Assembly (NCBI GenBank): GCA_023421395.1
Contig: JAEZTL010000031.1
Coordinates: 85,761-149,760, forward strand
Length of the DNA stretch: 64,000 nucleotides
Origin: Bacillota bacterium
Lineage (GTDB): Bacteria > Bacillota > Clostridia > Christensenellales > Aristaeellaceae
Direction: 5' to 3'
Made by a program: the position numbers and the translations under genes. The notes beneath the pieces were generated by a model. That model was not told the DNA's origin. It did no database searches and saw only the letters and a program-made list of their open reading frames with translations. This document shows positions 33,518-41,233 of the stretch, piece after piece (within the stretch, counting starts at the first letter, position 1; each line of letters opens with the position of its first letter).

Positions 33518-34402
33518 TCAATTCTTCGGCTTACGGCCGATGGAAGCGCCGTAATTGAACAGCAGCACGCCCAGGAGGATCACTGCGCCGCCGGCCAGCG
33601 TGCCGCGGTCCGGAACCTCGTTTGCCATCAAAAAGCCCAGAACCGACGCCAAAAGCGGCGTTACGAACATGTAGTTGCTGACGGAGGAGGCCTTGTCCGC
33701 CCGCGCGAAAGCGTTGGCCCAGGCGACGTAGGCGAAGGCGCTGGAAAATACGCCCAATATCGCCACGTACAAAAGGAGGCGCGGCGGGGCTGTGACAGCC
33801 TGCCTGGCCCCTTGGGGCGCGAATACTGCAAGCATGGCCGTACCCGCCAGTACGCTGTAGGCGGAGGCTTGGAGCCCGGAATAGATTCTGGTCAGCCGGC
33901 GCTGCAAAAGGTTGTAGACGCTCAGAAGCACCACGGCGCCCAGAAGGTAGAGAAGTCCCGCGTTCACCGAGAACACGCCGTCCCTCAGCATCAGGAATGC
34001 CACGCCGCCAAATTCCACCGCCATCGCGATCCATTGATGAGGGCGGAGCGTTTCACCGTGGATGACGCGGGCCATCAATGCTGTCAAAACCGGCACCGTC
34101 GCCATCACCACGCTGCCGGTGGCGGAAGAAACCGTTTCGCATCCTTTATTGAACACAATCATATAGAGGAAAAAGCCCGTGGCGCCGCTGAGGGCGAACC
34201 ACTTCCAGTCCGCTCGCCGGGGCAGGGGGATTCGCTTGATCAACAGCACTCCAACGAGCACCAGGGATGCTGCGAAATAGCGGAGAAACCCAAGCGGAAA
34301 CGCTGTGAAGTGCTGAAGCGAAATCCTCGTCAACACGAAGGCCATCGACCAGAAGAGGATTGTCGTGATTGCCCAGGGATGATGGCTGTCCTTGAATCGC
34401 AT
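33518..34402 (-). CDS. EamA/DMT superfamily transporter
   Basis: About 294 residues with ten predicted helices in two EamA repeats (WAITTILFWSMAFVLTRISL at the start, ASSVSNYMFVTPLLASVLGF in the second). An exporter of unknown substrate. The ATG at 34402 is chosen because the promoter at 34450-34478 should start transcription near 34442, which would leave the upstream GTG at 34447 untranscribed. It is unrelated in position to the other DMT carrier at 19500. Confidence 0.83.
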   Translation of the reverse strand: MRFKDSHHPWAITTILFWSMAFVLTRISLQHFTAFPLGFLRYFAASLVLVGVLLIKRIPLPRRADWKWFALSGATGFFLYMIVFNKGCETVSSATGSVVMATVPVLTALMARVIHGETLRPHQWIAMAVEFGGVAFLMLRDGVFSVNAGLLYLLGAVVLLSVYNLLQRRLTRIYSGLQASAYSVLAGTAMLAVFAPQGARQAVTAPPRLLLYVAILGVFSSAFAYVAWANAFARADKASSVSNYMFVTPLLASVLGFLMANEVPDRGTLAGGAVILLGVLLFNYGASIGRKPKN

Positions 34403-34449
34403 GCGTTCATCCGCTTTCGGGCCCGGCGTGCCGGACGGATTTTCCACCC

Positions 34450-34478
34450 ATTATAACGGTTGTTCCGCCGGATATCAA
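34450..34478 (-). promoter_or_regulatory. promoter of the DMT carrier gene
   Basis: Read leftward: TTGATA (34473-34478), 17 bp, TATAAT (34450-34455). It also decides the start codon of the gene downstream. Confidence 0.7.
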
Positions 34479-34543
34479 GAAAAAAACGCGAGTGCGCCTC
34501 CGGGCGTCGGCTTTTCGGTTCCGCCTGCGCGCAATCCGGGATT

Positions 34544-35731
34544 TCAGCGCGCCGCAAACGCGGAGAGCGCCGATTCCAGGGATTGCGCGAAGCGCACGGT
34601 GTTGCCGCGGTTGGATTCCCGGATGAAGTCCCGGAGGCTTCGACTGGAGACGTTTGAGAAATCCCCGATGATCGCCAGGCGCATGTGGTAGTTGGAGAAC
34701 TTTTGCAGCATTTCTCCCGCGATCCCCGTCTTCAGGTCAAAGAACGCCTGGCCCAGGCTTTCTGCGTAGGCGGCCATCGCGCTTGCACCCAGATAGCCCG
34801 CGGTGGCCATCGCATCCAGAAGCTGCTGCGGGTCTGTGACGCGCGTCCAGCGGTCGATGATCATGGCGTTGAGCCCGTCCTGCCTGGCTGGAATCAGCGG
34901 CTGCGGTTCCGCCAGGAACGGCAGCGCGATTTCCGCAATGTTTGTGATGACGTGGCCTTGATTGGGCAACAGGCACACCTCGGCTTGAGGGAGGAGTGAT
35001 CCGACGCGCGCCGCGGCCGCCCGCGCGTCCATCGTGACGTCGCGCTCTGCAAACGCAAAGAGCGCGGGCATGGCGATCCCCTTGAGCGCCGCGTCCGAAA
35101 ACACCGGCAGCGCGCAAGTCATCGGCAGGAAGCTCTCGCCGATCAGCCGGAGAAACTCGGCCACCGGTTCGGGCATCGCCGCGCCCTCGGTGACGGCGTC
35201 GTTCAATTCCGAACGCCCGCCCGCGTCCTCCACGTGCGTCGCCAGCGATTCGGCCTGAAACAGCCCGCTGGGCGGCACCACACCGGCCGGCACGAACGCC
35301 GCGATCTTTGCGACGCGCTCTGGGTGGCTTGCGGCATATTTCAGCGCCAACCAGCCGCCGAAGGAGTTGCCAATCAGCGCCGCGCGGGCAATGCCCAGCG
35401 TGCGCAGCGTGCCGTCCAGCCAGGAGATGCAGTTGTCCGACTCGAAGTCGAACCGATTCTCGTCACTCATGCCCGCCTCGCCGGGAATGTCCAGCGACAA
35501 TACCCGGAAGCGTGAAGCCAGCGAAAGAATGTCGCCAAGCCAGAAGGCGCTGTTGCCGCAGGAACCGTGCAGAAGCACCACAGGCGACGCGTCCTTCGGG
35601 CCCGCCTCCAATAGAAACGTCCTGCCCTGCGACGTATCGATATACTGTCGCTCCACCGGAAACCGGGAAAGAATCCCCTCATACATGGCGCGGACTTTCT
35701 CCCGCCCTTCCGCCGTCCTGAAAACGCTCAT
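34544..35731 (-). CDS. alpha/beta hydrolase fused to a DUF4180 domain
   Basis: A 395-residue two-domain protein. Residues about 35-275 are an alpha/beta hydrolase: oxyanion region LLHGSCGN (53-60), nucleophile GNSFGG (Ser123), acid Asp231 (FAERDVTM) and His260 (NQGHVI). Residues about 289-394 match DUF4180, normally a free-standing protein of about 115 residues (LGQAFFDLKTGIAGEMLQKF; LAIIGDFSNVSSRSLRDFIR; ESNRG). The roles of both parts are unknown; DUF4180 is often near regulators. The ATG at 35731 has GGAGGAG upstream and overlaps the stop of the HTH gene before it (ATGA), so the two are made together. Confidence 0.85.
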   Translation of the reverse strand: MSVFRTAEGREKVRAMYEGILSRFPVERQYIDTSQGRTFLLEAGPKDASPVVLLHGSCGNSAFWLGDILSLASRFRVLSLDIPGEAGMSDENRFDFESDNCISWLDGTLRTLGIARAALIGNSFGGWLALKYAASHPERVAKIAAFVPAGVVPPSGLFQAESLATHVEDAGGRSELNDAVTEGAAMPEPVAEFLRLIGESFLPMTCALPVFSDAALKGIAMPALFAFAERDVTMDARAAAARVGSLLPQAEVCLLPNQGHVITNIAEIALPFLAEPQPLIPARQDGLNAMIIDRWTRVTDPQQLLDAMATAGYLGASAMAAYAESLGQAFFDLKTGIAGEMLQKFSNYHMRLAIIGDFSNVSSRSLRDFIRESNRGNTVRFAQSLESALSAFAAR

Positions 35732-36171
35732 GGAATCTCCTCCGTCTCTCCATTGGTCAAGGCCGCGATAAACTCCAGCATTGCCTGCGTAAAAGACAGT
35801 TCTCCCCACAGCGCGACGCGGACCGCCCGTTCCGGCTCGATAAACTGTGCGGTCAGCGTCGATCTTCCGTACTCCGGTGGCTTGGCGTTGAGCACCGCGG
35901 TCAGCGTGTTGACGATGCGAATCGCCTCGTCACGCGAGGGAACTGGAATGTCCGCGACCGAGGATACGGAAATCCGCCTTTGCTTCGGCTCCGCCGGTTT
36001 TTCCCGCCCCTGCTTTTCCGTAAAAGCGGAAAGCTCGTTCCCGGAGACCCGCCAGCGCCCGCCAATCCGGATTGCGGGGAGGATGCCCTGACGCATGTAG
36101 CGCTGGATCGTCTTGACGTGCATGCCGAGCATTTCCGCGACCTGCTCGGGACTAAAATAGGACTCATCCAT
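35728..36171 (-). CDS. MerR-like/excisionase-type HTH protein
   Basis: A 147-residue protein. Residues 5-52 are a helix-turn-helix of the excisionase/MerR type (YFSPEQVAEMLGMHVKTIQR then GILPAIRIGGRWRV). A charged linker and a C-terminal domain of about 80 residues follow, which I do not recognise (ADIPVPSRDEAIRIVNTLTA ... LWGELSFTQAMLEFIAAL). AAGGAG lies 9 nt before the ATG at 36171. It is the first gene of a two-gene operon with the hydrolase-DUF4180 fusion and likely its regulator. Confidence 0.82.
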   Translation of the reverse strand: MDESYFSPEQVAEMLGMHVKTIQRYMRQGILPAIRIGGRWRVSGNELSAFTEKQGREKPAEPKQRRISVSSVADIPVPSRDEAIRIVNTLTAVLNAKPPEYGRSTLTAQFIEPERAVRVALWGELSFTQAMLEFIAALTNGETEEIP

Positions 36172-36204
36172 TTCTAAATGCTCCTTAAAATATCTTATAA
36201 AGGA

Positions 36205-36233
36205 ATAATAAGGAGTAATTGGCGCGTTGTCAA
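36205..36233 (-). promoter_or_regulatory. promoter of the HTH/hydrolase-DUF4180 operon
   Basis: Read leftward: TTGACA (36228-36233), 17 bp, TATTAT (36205-36210). Short AAGGA-type direct repeats cover the -10 region (AAGGAATAATAAGGAG on the upper strand), a possible autoregulatory site. Confidence 0.7.
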
Positions 36234-36284
36234 GCGTGAAAACGCCTTGCAATGTTCTCCCGTGTAAATTTTACGGAGAAAGGC

Positions 36285-36325
36285 TTGACGCGCTGATCAT
36301 ACTGTATATAATGTGTATGAACAGT
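36285..36325 (+). promoter_or_regulatory. promoter and operator of the GntR-ABC operon
   Basis: TTGACG (36285-36290), 16 bp, TATAAT (36307-36312). An imperfect palindrome, ACTGTATATA (36301-36310) and TATGAACAGT (36316-36325), with 8 of 10 positions symmetric, covers the -10. This fits autorepression by the YtrA-type regulator encoded next. Confidence 0.65.
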
Positions 36326-36350
36326 AAGAGCGTGAGAGGAGGCGTAACCG

Positions 36351-36731
36351 CTGAACATTATCCTGTCCAACACGTCGGATTTGCCGATCTACCAGCAGAT
36401 CGTCGACCAGATGCGCGGGGCGATCCTGCGGGGGGAATTGACAGAGGGGGCTCTGCTGCCCTCCATTCGGGCGCTGGCCAGAGATCTCCGCATCAGCGTC
36501 ATCACCACGGCGCGCGCCTACGACGAACTGGAGCGCGAGGGCTACATTGCCAGCGTCGCGGGCAAGGGCTCCTTTGTCGCGCCCAGGAGCAAGGAGCTTC
36601 TGCGGGAATCCCGGCTAGGCATGGTCGAGGAGAAGCTCGTGGAGGCGGTACGCCTGGCGGTGGCGCTGGACATTGAACGGCAAGAGGTCGAGCACCTTTT
36701 AGACCTGATCTATAAGGAGGATGTCAAGTGA
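36351..36731 (+). CDS. GntR family regulator, YtrA type, probable CTG start
   Basis: A 126-residue regulator: winged helix of the GntR family (LPIYQQIVDQMRGAILRGEL, LLPSIRALARDLRISVITTA, AYDELEREGYI) with the short C-terminal helical tail of the YtrA subfamily. The conserved N-terminus NIILSNTSDLPIYQQ begins directly after a CTG at 36351, which lies 8 nt after AGGAGG. An in-frame TAA sits at 36345 and no ATG, GTG or TTG occurs before the TTG at 36381, which would cut off conserved residues. CTG is therefore the likely start. It overlaps the ABC gene by 4 bp. Confidence 0.8.
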   Translation: MNIILSNTSDLPIYQQIVDQMRGAILRGELTEGALLPSIRALARDLRISVITTARAYDELEREGYIASVAGKGSFVAPRSKELLRESRLGMVEEKLVEAVRLAVALDIERQEVEHLLDLIYKEDVK

Positions 36732-37603
36732 CGTTGCTGGAAATCCGGAACATTCAAAAACGGTATGGGAGCTTTGAGCTCAAAAATCTCAGCCTCCGTC
36801 TGGAGGAAGGGCAGATCATGGGCTTCATCGGCCCCAACGGAGCGGGCAAATCCACAACCATCAAGGCCGTGCTGAACCAGATCCGCTTGGATGCTGGAGA
36901 AATCCAGTTGTGGGGGAAGGATCACATCCAATATGAGACTGAGCTGAAAAACCGGATCGGGGTGGTGCTGGACGAGGGGCATTTCTACGGCCATCTGAGC
37001 CTTGAGCGCATGAAAAACATGATCGCGCCCTTCTACAGCGCGTGGGATGAGCGCGAGTACAGGCGCTACATCGCCATATTCCGCCTGGAGCAGGGCAAAA
37101 AGATCTCCGAACTCTCGAAGGGCATGCGGATGAAATATGCCATCGCGCTGTCCCTTTCCCACAAGGCGGATCTTCTGATCATGGACGAGCCGACATCCGG
37201 CCTCGACCCGCTGGTGCGGGAGGAATTGCTCGAACTCCTTCGGCGCGTGATTGAGGACGAACGAAAATCAGTTTTCTTTTCAACCCACATCACATCCGAT
37301 CTGGACAAGGTTGCCGACCGGATCGCGCTCCTCCACAACGGAAGGCTGCTTTTCGACCGGCCCAAGGACGAACTGCTGGACGGGCATGCCATTGTGAAGG
37401 GCCCGGGATCGCTCTTAACGCAGGCGGCCCGCGCGCTGTTCGTCGGTGTACGGGAGGGGGAGTACGGCTTCGACGCGCTGACGGCCGACCGCGCCGCGGC
37501 GAAGAGGCTTCTGGGCGAACAGGTTATTTTCGAACGGCCGACGGTCGAAGACCTGATGCTCCACTATGTGAGGAGGGAAGACGGACATGTTCTGGCTGGT
37601 TAA
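36728..37603 (+). CDS. ABC transporter ATP-binding protein
   Basis: A 291-residue ATPase of the ABC-2 export type. Walker A GPNGAGKST (35-43), signature LSKGM, Walker B LLIMDEPTSGLDP and the switch His in FFSTHI are all present. The start is a GTG after AAGGAGG. It overlaps both the GntR gene and the permease gene. GntR(YtrA)-ABC-2 sets usually export or sense cell-envelope-active compounds. Confidence 0.92.
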   Translation: MTLLEIRNIQKRYGSFELKNLSLRLEEGQIMGFIGPNGAGKSTTIKAVLNQIRLDAGEIQLWGKDHIQYETELKNRIGVVLDEGHFYGHLSLERMKNMIAPFYSAWDEREYRRYIAIFRLEQGKKISELSKGMRMKYAIALSLSHKADLLIMDEPTSGLDPLVREELLELLRRVIEDERKSVFFSTHITSDLDKVADRIALLHNGRLLFDRPKDELLDGHAIVKGPGSLLTQAARALFVGVREGEYGFDALTADRAAAKRLLGEQVIFERPTVEDLMLHYVRREDGHVLAG

Positions 37604-38210
37604 AAAAGAGCTCACCGCGAACATAAAATATGTGCTCATTGGATTTGCCATCTTTGTGGCGTACGCTTTTATCTTCTCGGTCAACGGCGCGGGTCTTTTC
37701 ATGCTGTGCGTGACCATCAGCGTCTACGCGCTCTTCTCCACCAACCTGGTGCTTGATGAACGCTACAAAATTGACCTTTTAATGACGACGCTGCCCATCC
37801 GGCGGCGCGACATGGTGATGAGCAAATATCTGCTTTTGCTGCTCCTTTTCGCGGCTTGCATTCTCTTGTACCTGCTGCTTTGGGCGCTGACGAGGGCGGC
37901 GGGCTTCGATCGGATTCCGGCGCTTACATTTTCCGCGGCGGCGATGGGACTTTTCGCGGCAAGCGTTTACATCGGCGTCACGCTTCCGCTGGCCTACCGC
38001 TTCGGCGCGCAATCCACGCGGTATGTGGCGCTCCTGCTCTTCTTCGTGGTTTTTGCGTTGAGCGGCCTGGTTCCCGAGGGGGCGCTCAGCGTTTCGGAAG
38101 CCGGATTCACGGACGGGCAGGTCGGCGGCGTGTTTCTCGCAGGCGCGCTGATCGCGAACGCCGCTTCGTTTTTCACCGCCAACGCGATCTATGCTAGGAA
38201 GGACCTGTAA
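37587..38210 (+). CDS. ABC-2 type permease
   Basis: A 207-residue membrane protein with six predicted helices. It begins MFWLVKKELTANIKYVLIG, and the DERYKIDLLMTTLPIRRRDM segment is the coupling region common in ABC-2 permeases. It overlaps the ATPase gene by 17 bp and completes the exporter. No terminator is evident after it. Confidence 0.88.
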   Translation: MFWLVKKELTANIKYVLIGFAIFVAYAFIFSVNGAGLFMLCVTISVYALFSTNLVLDERYKIDLLMTTLPIRRRDMVMSKYLLLLLLFAACILLYLLLWALTRAAGFDRIPALTFSAAAMGLFAASVYIGVTLPLAYRFGAQSTRYVALLLFFVVFALSGLVPEGALSVSEAGFTDGQVGGVFLAGALIANAASFFTANAIYARKDL

Positions 38211-38347
38211 CGCTTCGGCCCGGCTGCGCGCTGTCAGAACGCAACATGCGCGGCGGTTGAGCGCCACATGCGGTGGACTGATTTCGGCAAAGGCACAAGA
38301 TATGCTGTCGAGTTGCATAATTGTGACACAAATGTAACAAAAATTGA

Positions 38348-38376
38348 TTGTCAACGAGGCGCACACGTGCTATAAT
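38348..38376 (+). promoter_or_regulatory. pyrR-uraA promoter
   Basis: TTGTCA (38348-38353), 17 bp, TATAAT (38371-38376). The leader then runs about 120 nt to the pyrR ATG. Confidence 0.7.
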
Positions 38377-38398
38377 CTCTCGGAACGGGCTCTTTAAG

Positions 38399-38491
38399 GG
38401 CGGTACATTGATGCCGACAAGATGCTCATAGGGCGGGTGTATGCCCGCGTGTGCCAATCTTGTCTGCCGCCATGCGTGCAGGCATTTTTTT
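38399..38491 (+). promoter_or_regulatory. pyrR leader: pyr-type transcription attenuator in the pyrR leader
   Basis: A long hairpin GACAAGAT (38416-38423) / ATCTTGTC (38457-38464) with an inner GCGGG/CCCGC stem is followed at once by a terminator, TGCC (38465-38468) / GGCA (38481-38484) plus seven T. GGCGG at 38399-38403 can instead pair with CCGCC at 38467-38471, opening the terminator. This gives a plausible antiterminator switch. The classical PyrR-binding loop consensus is not clearly present, so the regulator is inferred from the gene behind it. Confidence 0.6.
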
Positions 38492-38505
38492 GTGGGGTGA
38501 TTTTC

Positions 38506-39042
38506 ATGCGCTTCAAGGCATGCCTGGCGGACGCGCAGAAGATCGACCGCGCGCTGATGCGCCTGTCGCACCAGCTTCTGGATAAAAACGGCGGCGCGGA
38601 CATGTGTCTGGTGGGCATTCGGACCCGAGGCGTTCCGCTCTCCCGGCGGCTCGCGGCCAACCTCAGGGCGCTGACGGGGCGGGAAGTGGATGTAGGCGCG
38701 CTGGACATCACGCTCTACCGGGACGACCTTTCCGAGATCGGCGATTCCGCCCGCCTGAACGGAACCGACGTGTCCTTTCCCGTGGCAAAGCGCCGCGTAG
38801 TGTTGGTGGACGATGTGATGTACACCGGCCGCACCGCGCGCGCCGCGATGGACGCCGTGGTGCAGCTGGGGCGGCCCGCATCCATCCAACTGCTGGTGCT
38901 GGTGGACCGCGGCCACCGGGAGCTGCCCATCCGCGCGGATTTTGTGGGTTTCAACGTGCCGACCACCCGGGAGGAGCTGGTGCATGTCCGCCTCGAGGAG
39001 ACGGACGGTGGCGACGAAATCCAGCTGATGGAAAAGCCGTAA
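38506..39042 (+). CDS. pyrR: bifunctional pyr operon regulator/uracil phosphoribosyltransferase PyrR
   Basis: A 178-residue type I PRTase. The PRPP motif is VVLVDDVMYTGRTARAAMDA, and LVDRGHRELPIRADFVGFNV is the PyrR hallmark. Known PyrR proteins bind pyr mRNA leaders with UMP/UTP and cause attenuation. The ATG at 38506 follows GGGGTGA; upstream in-frame ATGs lie inside the leader. It precedes uraA by 51 bp. Confidence 0.95.
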   Translation: MRFKACLADAQKIDRALMRLSHQLLDKNGGADMCLVGIRTRGVPLSRRLAANLRALTGREVDVGALDITLYRDDLSEIGDSARLNGTDVSFPVAKRRVVLVDDVMYTGRTARAAMDAVVQLGRPASIQLLVLVDRGHRELPIRADFVGFNVPTTREELVHVRLEETDGGDEIQLMEKP

Positions 39043-39093
39043 ATACGCCGAAAACGCCAGAGACGGCGTTTCGTATAGAGGAGGAGTTTTGAC

Positions 39094-40470
39094 ATGGTAA
39101 ATCAGAATCAGACGATCGGTTATTTGCCGGACGAGCGACCGCCGGTATGGAAGCTGCTGCTCTACGCGCTGCAGCAAGTGGTTGTCATGTTCCCGGCGAC
39201 GATCGCCGTGGCGCTTTTAACCGGCTTCCACGTATCCACCACGATCTTCGCCAGCGGCCTAGCCACCATCTGCTTTGTCCTGATTACCGGTCGCCAGCTT
39301 CCCCTCTATTACGGCTCCAGCTTTTCCTACCTGTCTGCGATCCTGGCGCTGATGGCGCAGAAGGAAATCGCCGCTCTCTCGCTGAACGACAAGATCGCCA
39401 CCGCTCAGTTCGGCATCGTGATGTCGGGCTTTGTGTCCATCGCGGCGGGCTTCCTGGTTAAACTCTCCGGCAAGCAAGTGATTGACAAGATCCTGCCCGC
39501 CTCCGTCACCGGCCCCATCGCCATGGTGATCGGCCTGACGCTGGCCGGAAACGCGCTGGGCGACGCCGCCAGCTTCGGCGCCAACGCGATCCCCGTGGGG
39601 TTCGAGATGACCGCGGCCAACCTGGCCTGGGTGGTTTCGCTCACCACGCTGCTGGCTACGATCCTCTTCTCCCGATACCTGAAGGGCTTTCTGAGCCAGC
39701 TGCCGCTGCTATTGGGCCCGATTGTGGGCTGCCTCGTGGCGTATGCGGTTGGCCAAGCCTCCGGGCTCGATTTCTTCCGCCACCTCTCACCGGAGTCCAC
39801 CGGCGGCGGATTGTTCGCGCTACCCATCTTCACGCTGCCCAAGCCCTCCTGGATGGCCGTGGCCGCGATCATGCCCATCGCCATCGCGACGATCCCCGAA
39901 TCCACCGCCCATGTGTTCCAGCTGGATATCTATGTAAATGACCTGGCCCGCAAGAAAGGCTCGAGCAAGATCTACAACATCGCGGACAAGCTGGGCCTCA
40001 ACCTGATCGGTGACGGCATCGGCGACATGGTGGCCGGCTTCATCGGCGGACCCGCCGGCACCAACTACGGCGAGAACATCTCCGCCATGGCCATCACCAA
40101 GGTATTCTCCACGTCGGTCCTCATCGGCGCGGCGATCATCGCCATGATCATCTCCTGCTTCACGCCGCTGATCGACGCCATCTACGCCATCCCGACCCCG
40201 GTCATCGGCGGTCTGGAAGTGTACCTCTTCGGAGCCATCGCGGCCCAGGGCATCGCGATCATGATCGAGAAGAAGACCGACATGTTCTCCTCCAAGAATA
40301 TCGCCGTCATCGCCTGCATCATGGTCATCGCCATCGGCGGCCAGTACAAATTTGGCGGCACGATCCCGTTCTTCGGCATCAACGTGCCCTGCATCGCCGG
40401 CGCGGCGGTCTTCGGGATCCTGCTGAACCTGCTGCTCTCCATCGGCGAAAAGCGCGAAGCGCAGCAATAG
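39094..40470 (+). CDS. uraA: uracil permease (NCS2 family)
   Basis: A 458-residue NCS2 transporter with 14 helices. Substrate-site motifs include the PLYYGSSFSYLSA half-helix region and ATIPESTAHVFQLDIY (Glu in helix 8), with FGGPAGTNYGEN-like GGPAGTNYGENISAMA in helix 10. Expected to import uracil by proton symport. GAGGAGG precedes the ATG. Shares the attenuated transcript with pyrR. Confidence 0.95.
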   Translation: MVNQNQTIGYLPDERPPVWKLLLYALQQVVVMFPATIAVALLTGFHVSTTIFASGLATICFVLITGRQLPLYYGSSFSYLSAILALMAQKEIAALSLNDKIATAQFGIVMSGFVSIAAGFLVKLSGKQVIDKILPASVTGPIAMVIGLTLAGNALGDAASFGANAIPVGFEMTAANLAWVVSLTTLLATILFSRYLKGFLSQLPLLLGPIVGCLVAYAVGQASGLDFFRHLSPESTGGGLFALPIFTLPKPSWMAVAAIMPIAIATIPESTAHVFQLDIYVNDLARKKGSSKIYNIADKLGLNLIGDGIGDMVAGFIGGPAGTNYGENISAMAITKVFSTSVLIGAAIIAMIISCFTPLIDAIYAIPTPVIGGLEVYLFGAIAAQGIAIMIEKKTDMFSSKNIAVIACIMVIAIGGQYKFGGTIPFFGINVPCIAGAAVFGILLNLLLSIGEKREAQQ

Positions 40471-40507
40471 CGCACCGTCCGGCAAAGCCGGATCAAAGGT
40501 TTCGTTC

Positions 40508-40538
40508 GCGCCCCGCGGTACCGCGGGGCGCGCTTTTT
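40508..40538 (+). terminator. terminator of pyrR-uraA
   Basis: A perfect 24-nt palindrome (GCGCCCCGCGGT with its complement, 40508-40531), followed by CG then five T. Confidence 0.9.
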
Positions 40539-40620
40539 GTGTCGCTTTCCGGGAACCGTATGCGCGGCGCGCGCATACGCTGCGAGTGAAGGCCCATGCA
40601 CCCATCCGGGATGAGCGAGT

Positions 40621-41130
40621 GTGAGAAACATGGAGTACCGGTATGCCCGGCTGGATGCCGGACACGTTGAAGAAATTTTGAAGCTGCAGGAAAGATGCTG
40701 GGAACACGACCAGGGACTCTTCATCATGAGCAGCCGCGCGCTGATTGAACGTGCCTTTCAGTTTGAAAACTACGCCTTCGGAGCGTTCGACGGCGGCACA
40801 CTGGTGGGATTTGTCACGTTTTCCGTCCCCGGCAGGAAGGCGAGGATGAACCTCGGCAGACACTTTGGCTTTTCCGACGACATGCTGGACCGGGTCGCCC
40901 ACGCCAACACGATGGTGATCTCGCCAAATCACAGGCGGCGCGGCATCGGCAGCCGTCTATTCCGGCTGGCGATGGAGGCGCTGCCCGAGCGGGTTGAATA
41001 TGTGATGACGACCACAAGGGCGGAGAACACGCTGGCCCGTCAATTGCTGGAGAGCAAAGGGTTAGAACTCGCCAAAACCGTTGATATCGGCGGGCAAGAG
41101 CGCCTGATCTACGTGCTGAGAAGAATGTAG
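40621..41130 (+). CDS. GNAT family N-acetyltransferase
   Basis: A 169-residue acetyltransferase. The acetyl-CoA loop is MVISPNHRRRGIGSRLFRLA (motif A, R/QxxGxG/A), and NTLARQLLESKGLELAKT is the C-terminal motif B. Acceptor unknown. The GTG at 40621 has GGGATGAG upstream; an ATG at 40630 is the alternative. It is a single-gene unit between two terminators. Confidence 0.85.
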   Translation: MRNMEYRYARLDAGHVEEILKLQERCWEHDQGLFIMSSRALIERAFQFENYAFGAFDGGTLVGFVTFSVPGRKARMNLGRHFGFSDDMLDRVAHANTMVISPNHRRRGIGSRLFRLAMEALPERVEYVMTTTRAENTLARQLLESKGLELAKTVDIGGQERLIYVLRRM

Positions 41131-41150
41131 AAGGCCGCAATCGACAGGAC

Positions 41151-41172
41151 AAAGCGCGCGTTTGCGCGCTTT
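41151..41172 (+). terminator. terminator after the GNAT gene
   Basis: AAAGCGCGC (41151-41159), GTTT loop, GCGCGCTTT (41164-41172). Confidence 0.7.
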
Positions 41173-41233
41173 GCGCATTTTCCGGCGGGCGCAAGGGAAA
41201 GATCATACGGAGAAGGCGGAATGGAGGGAGCGC

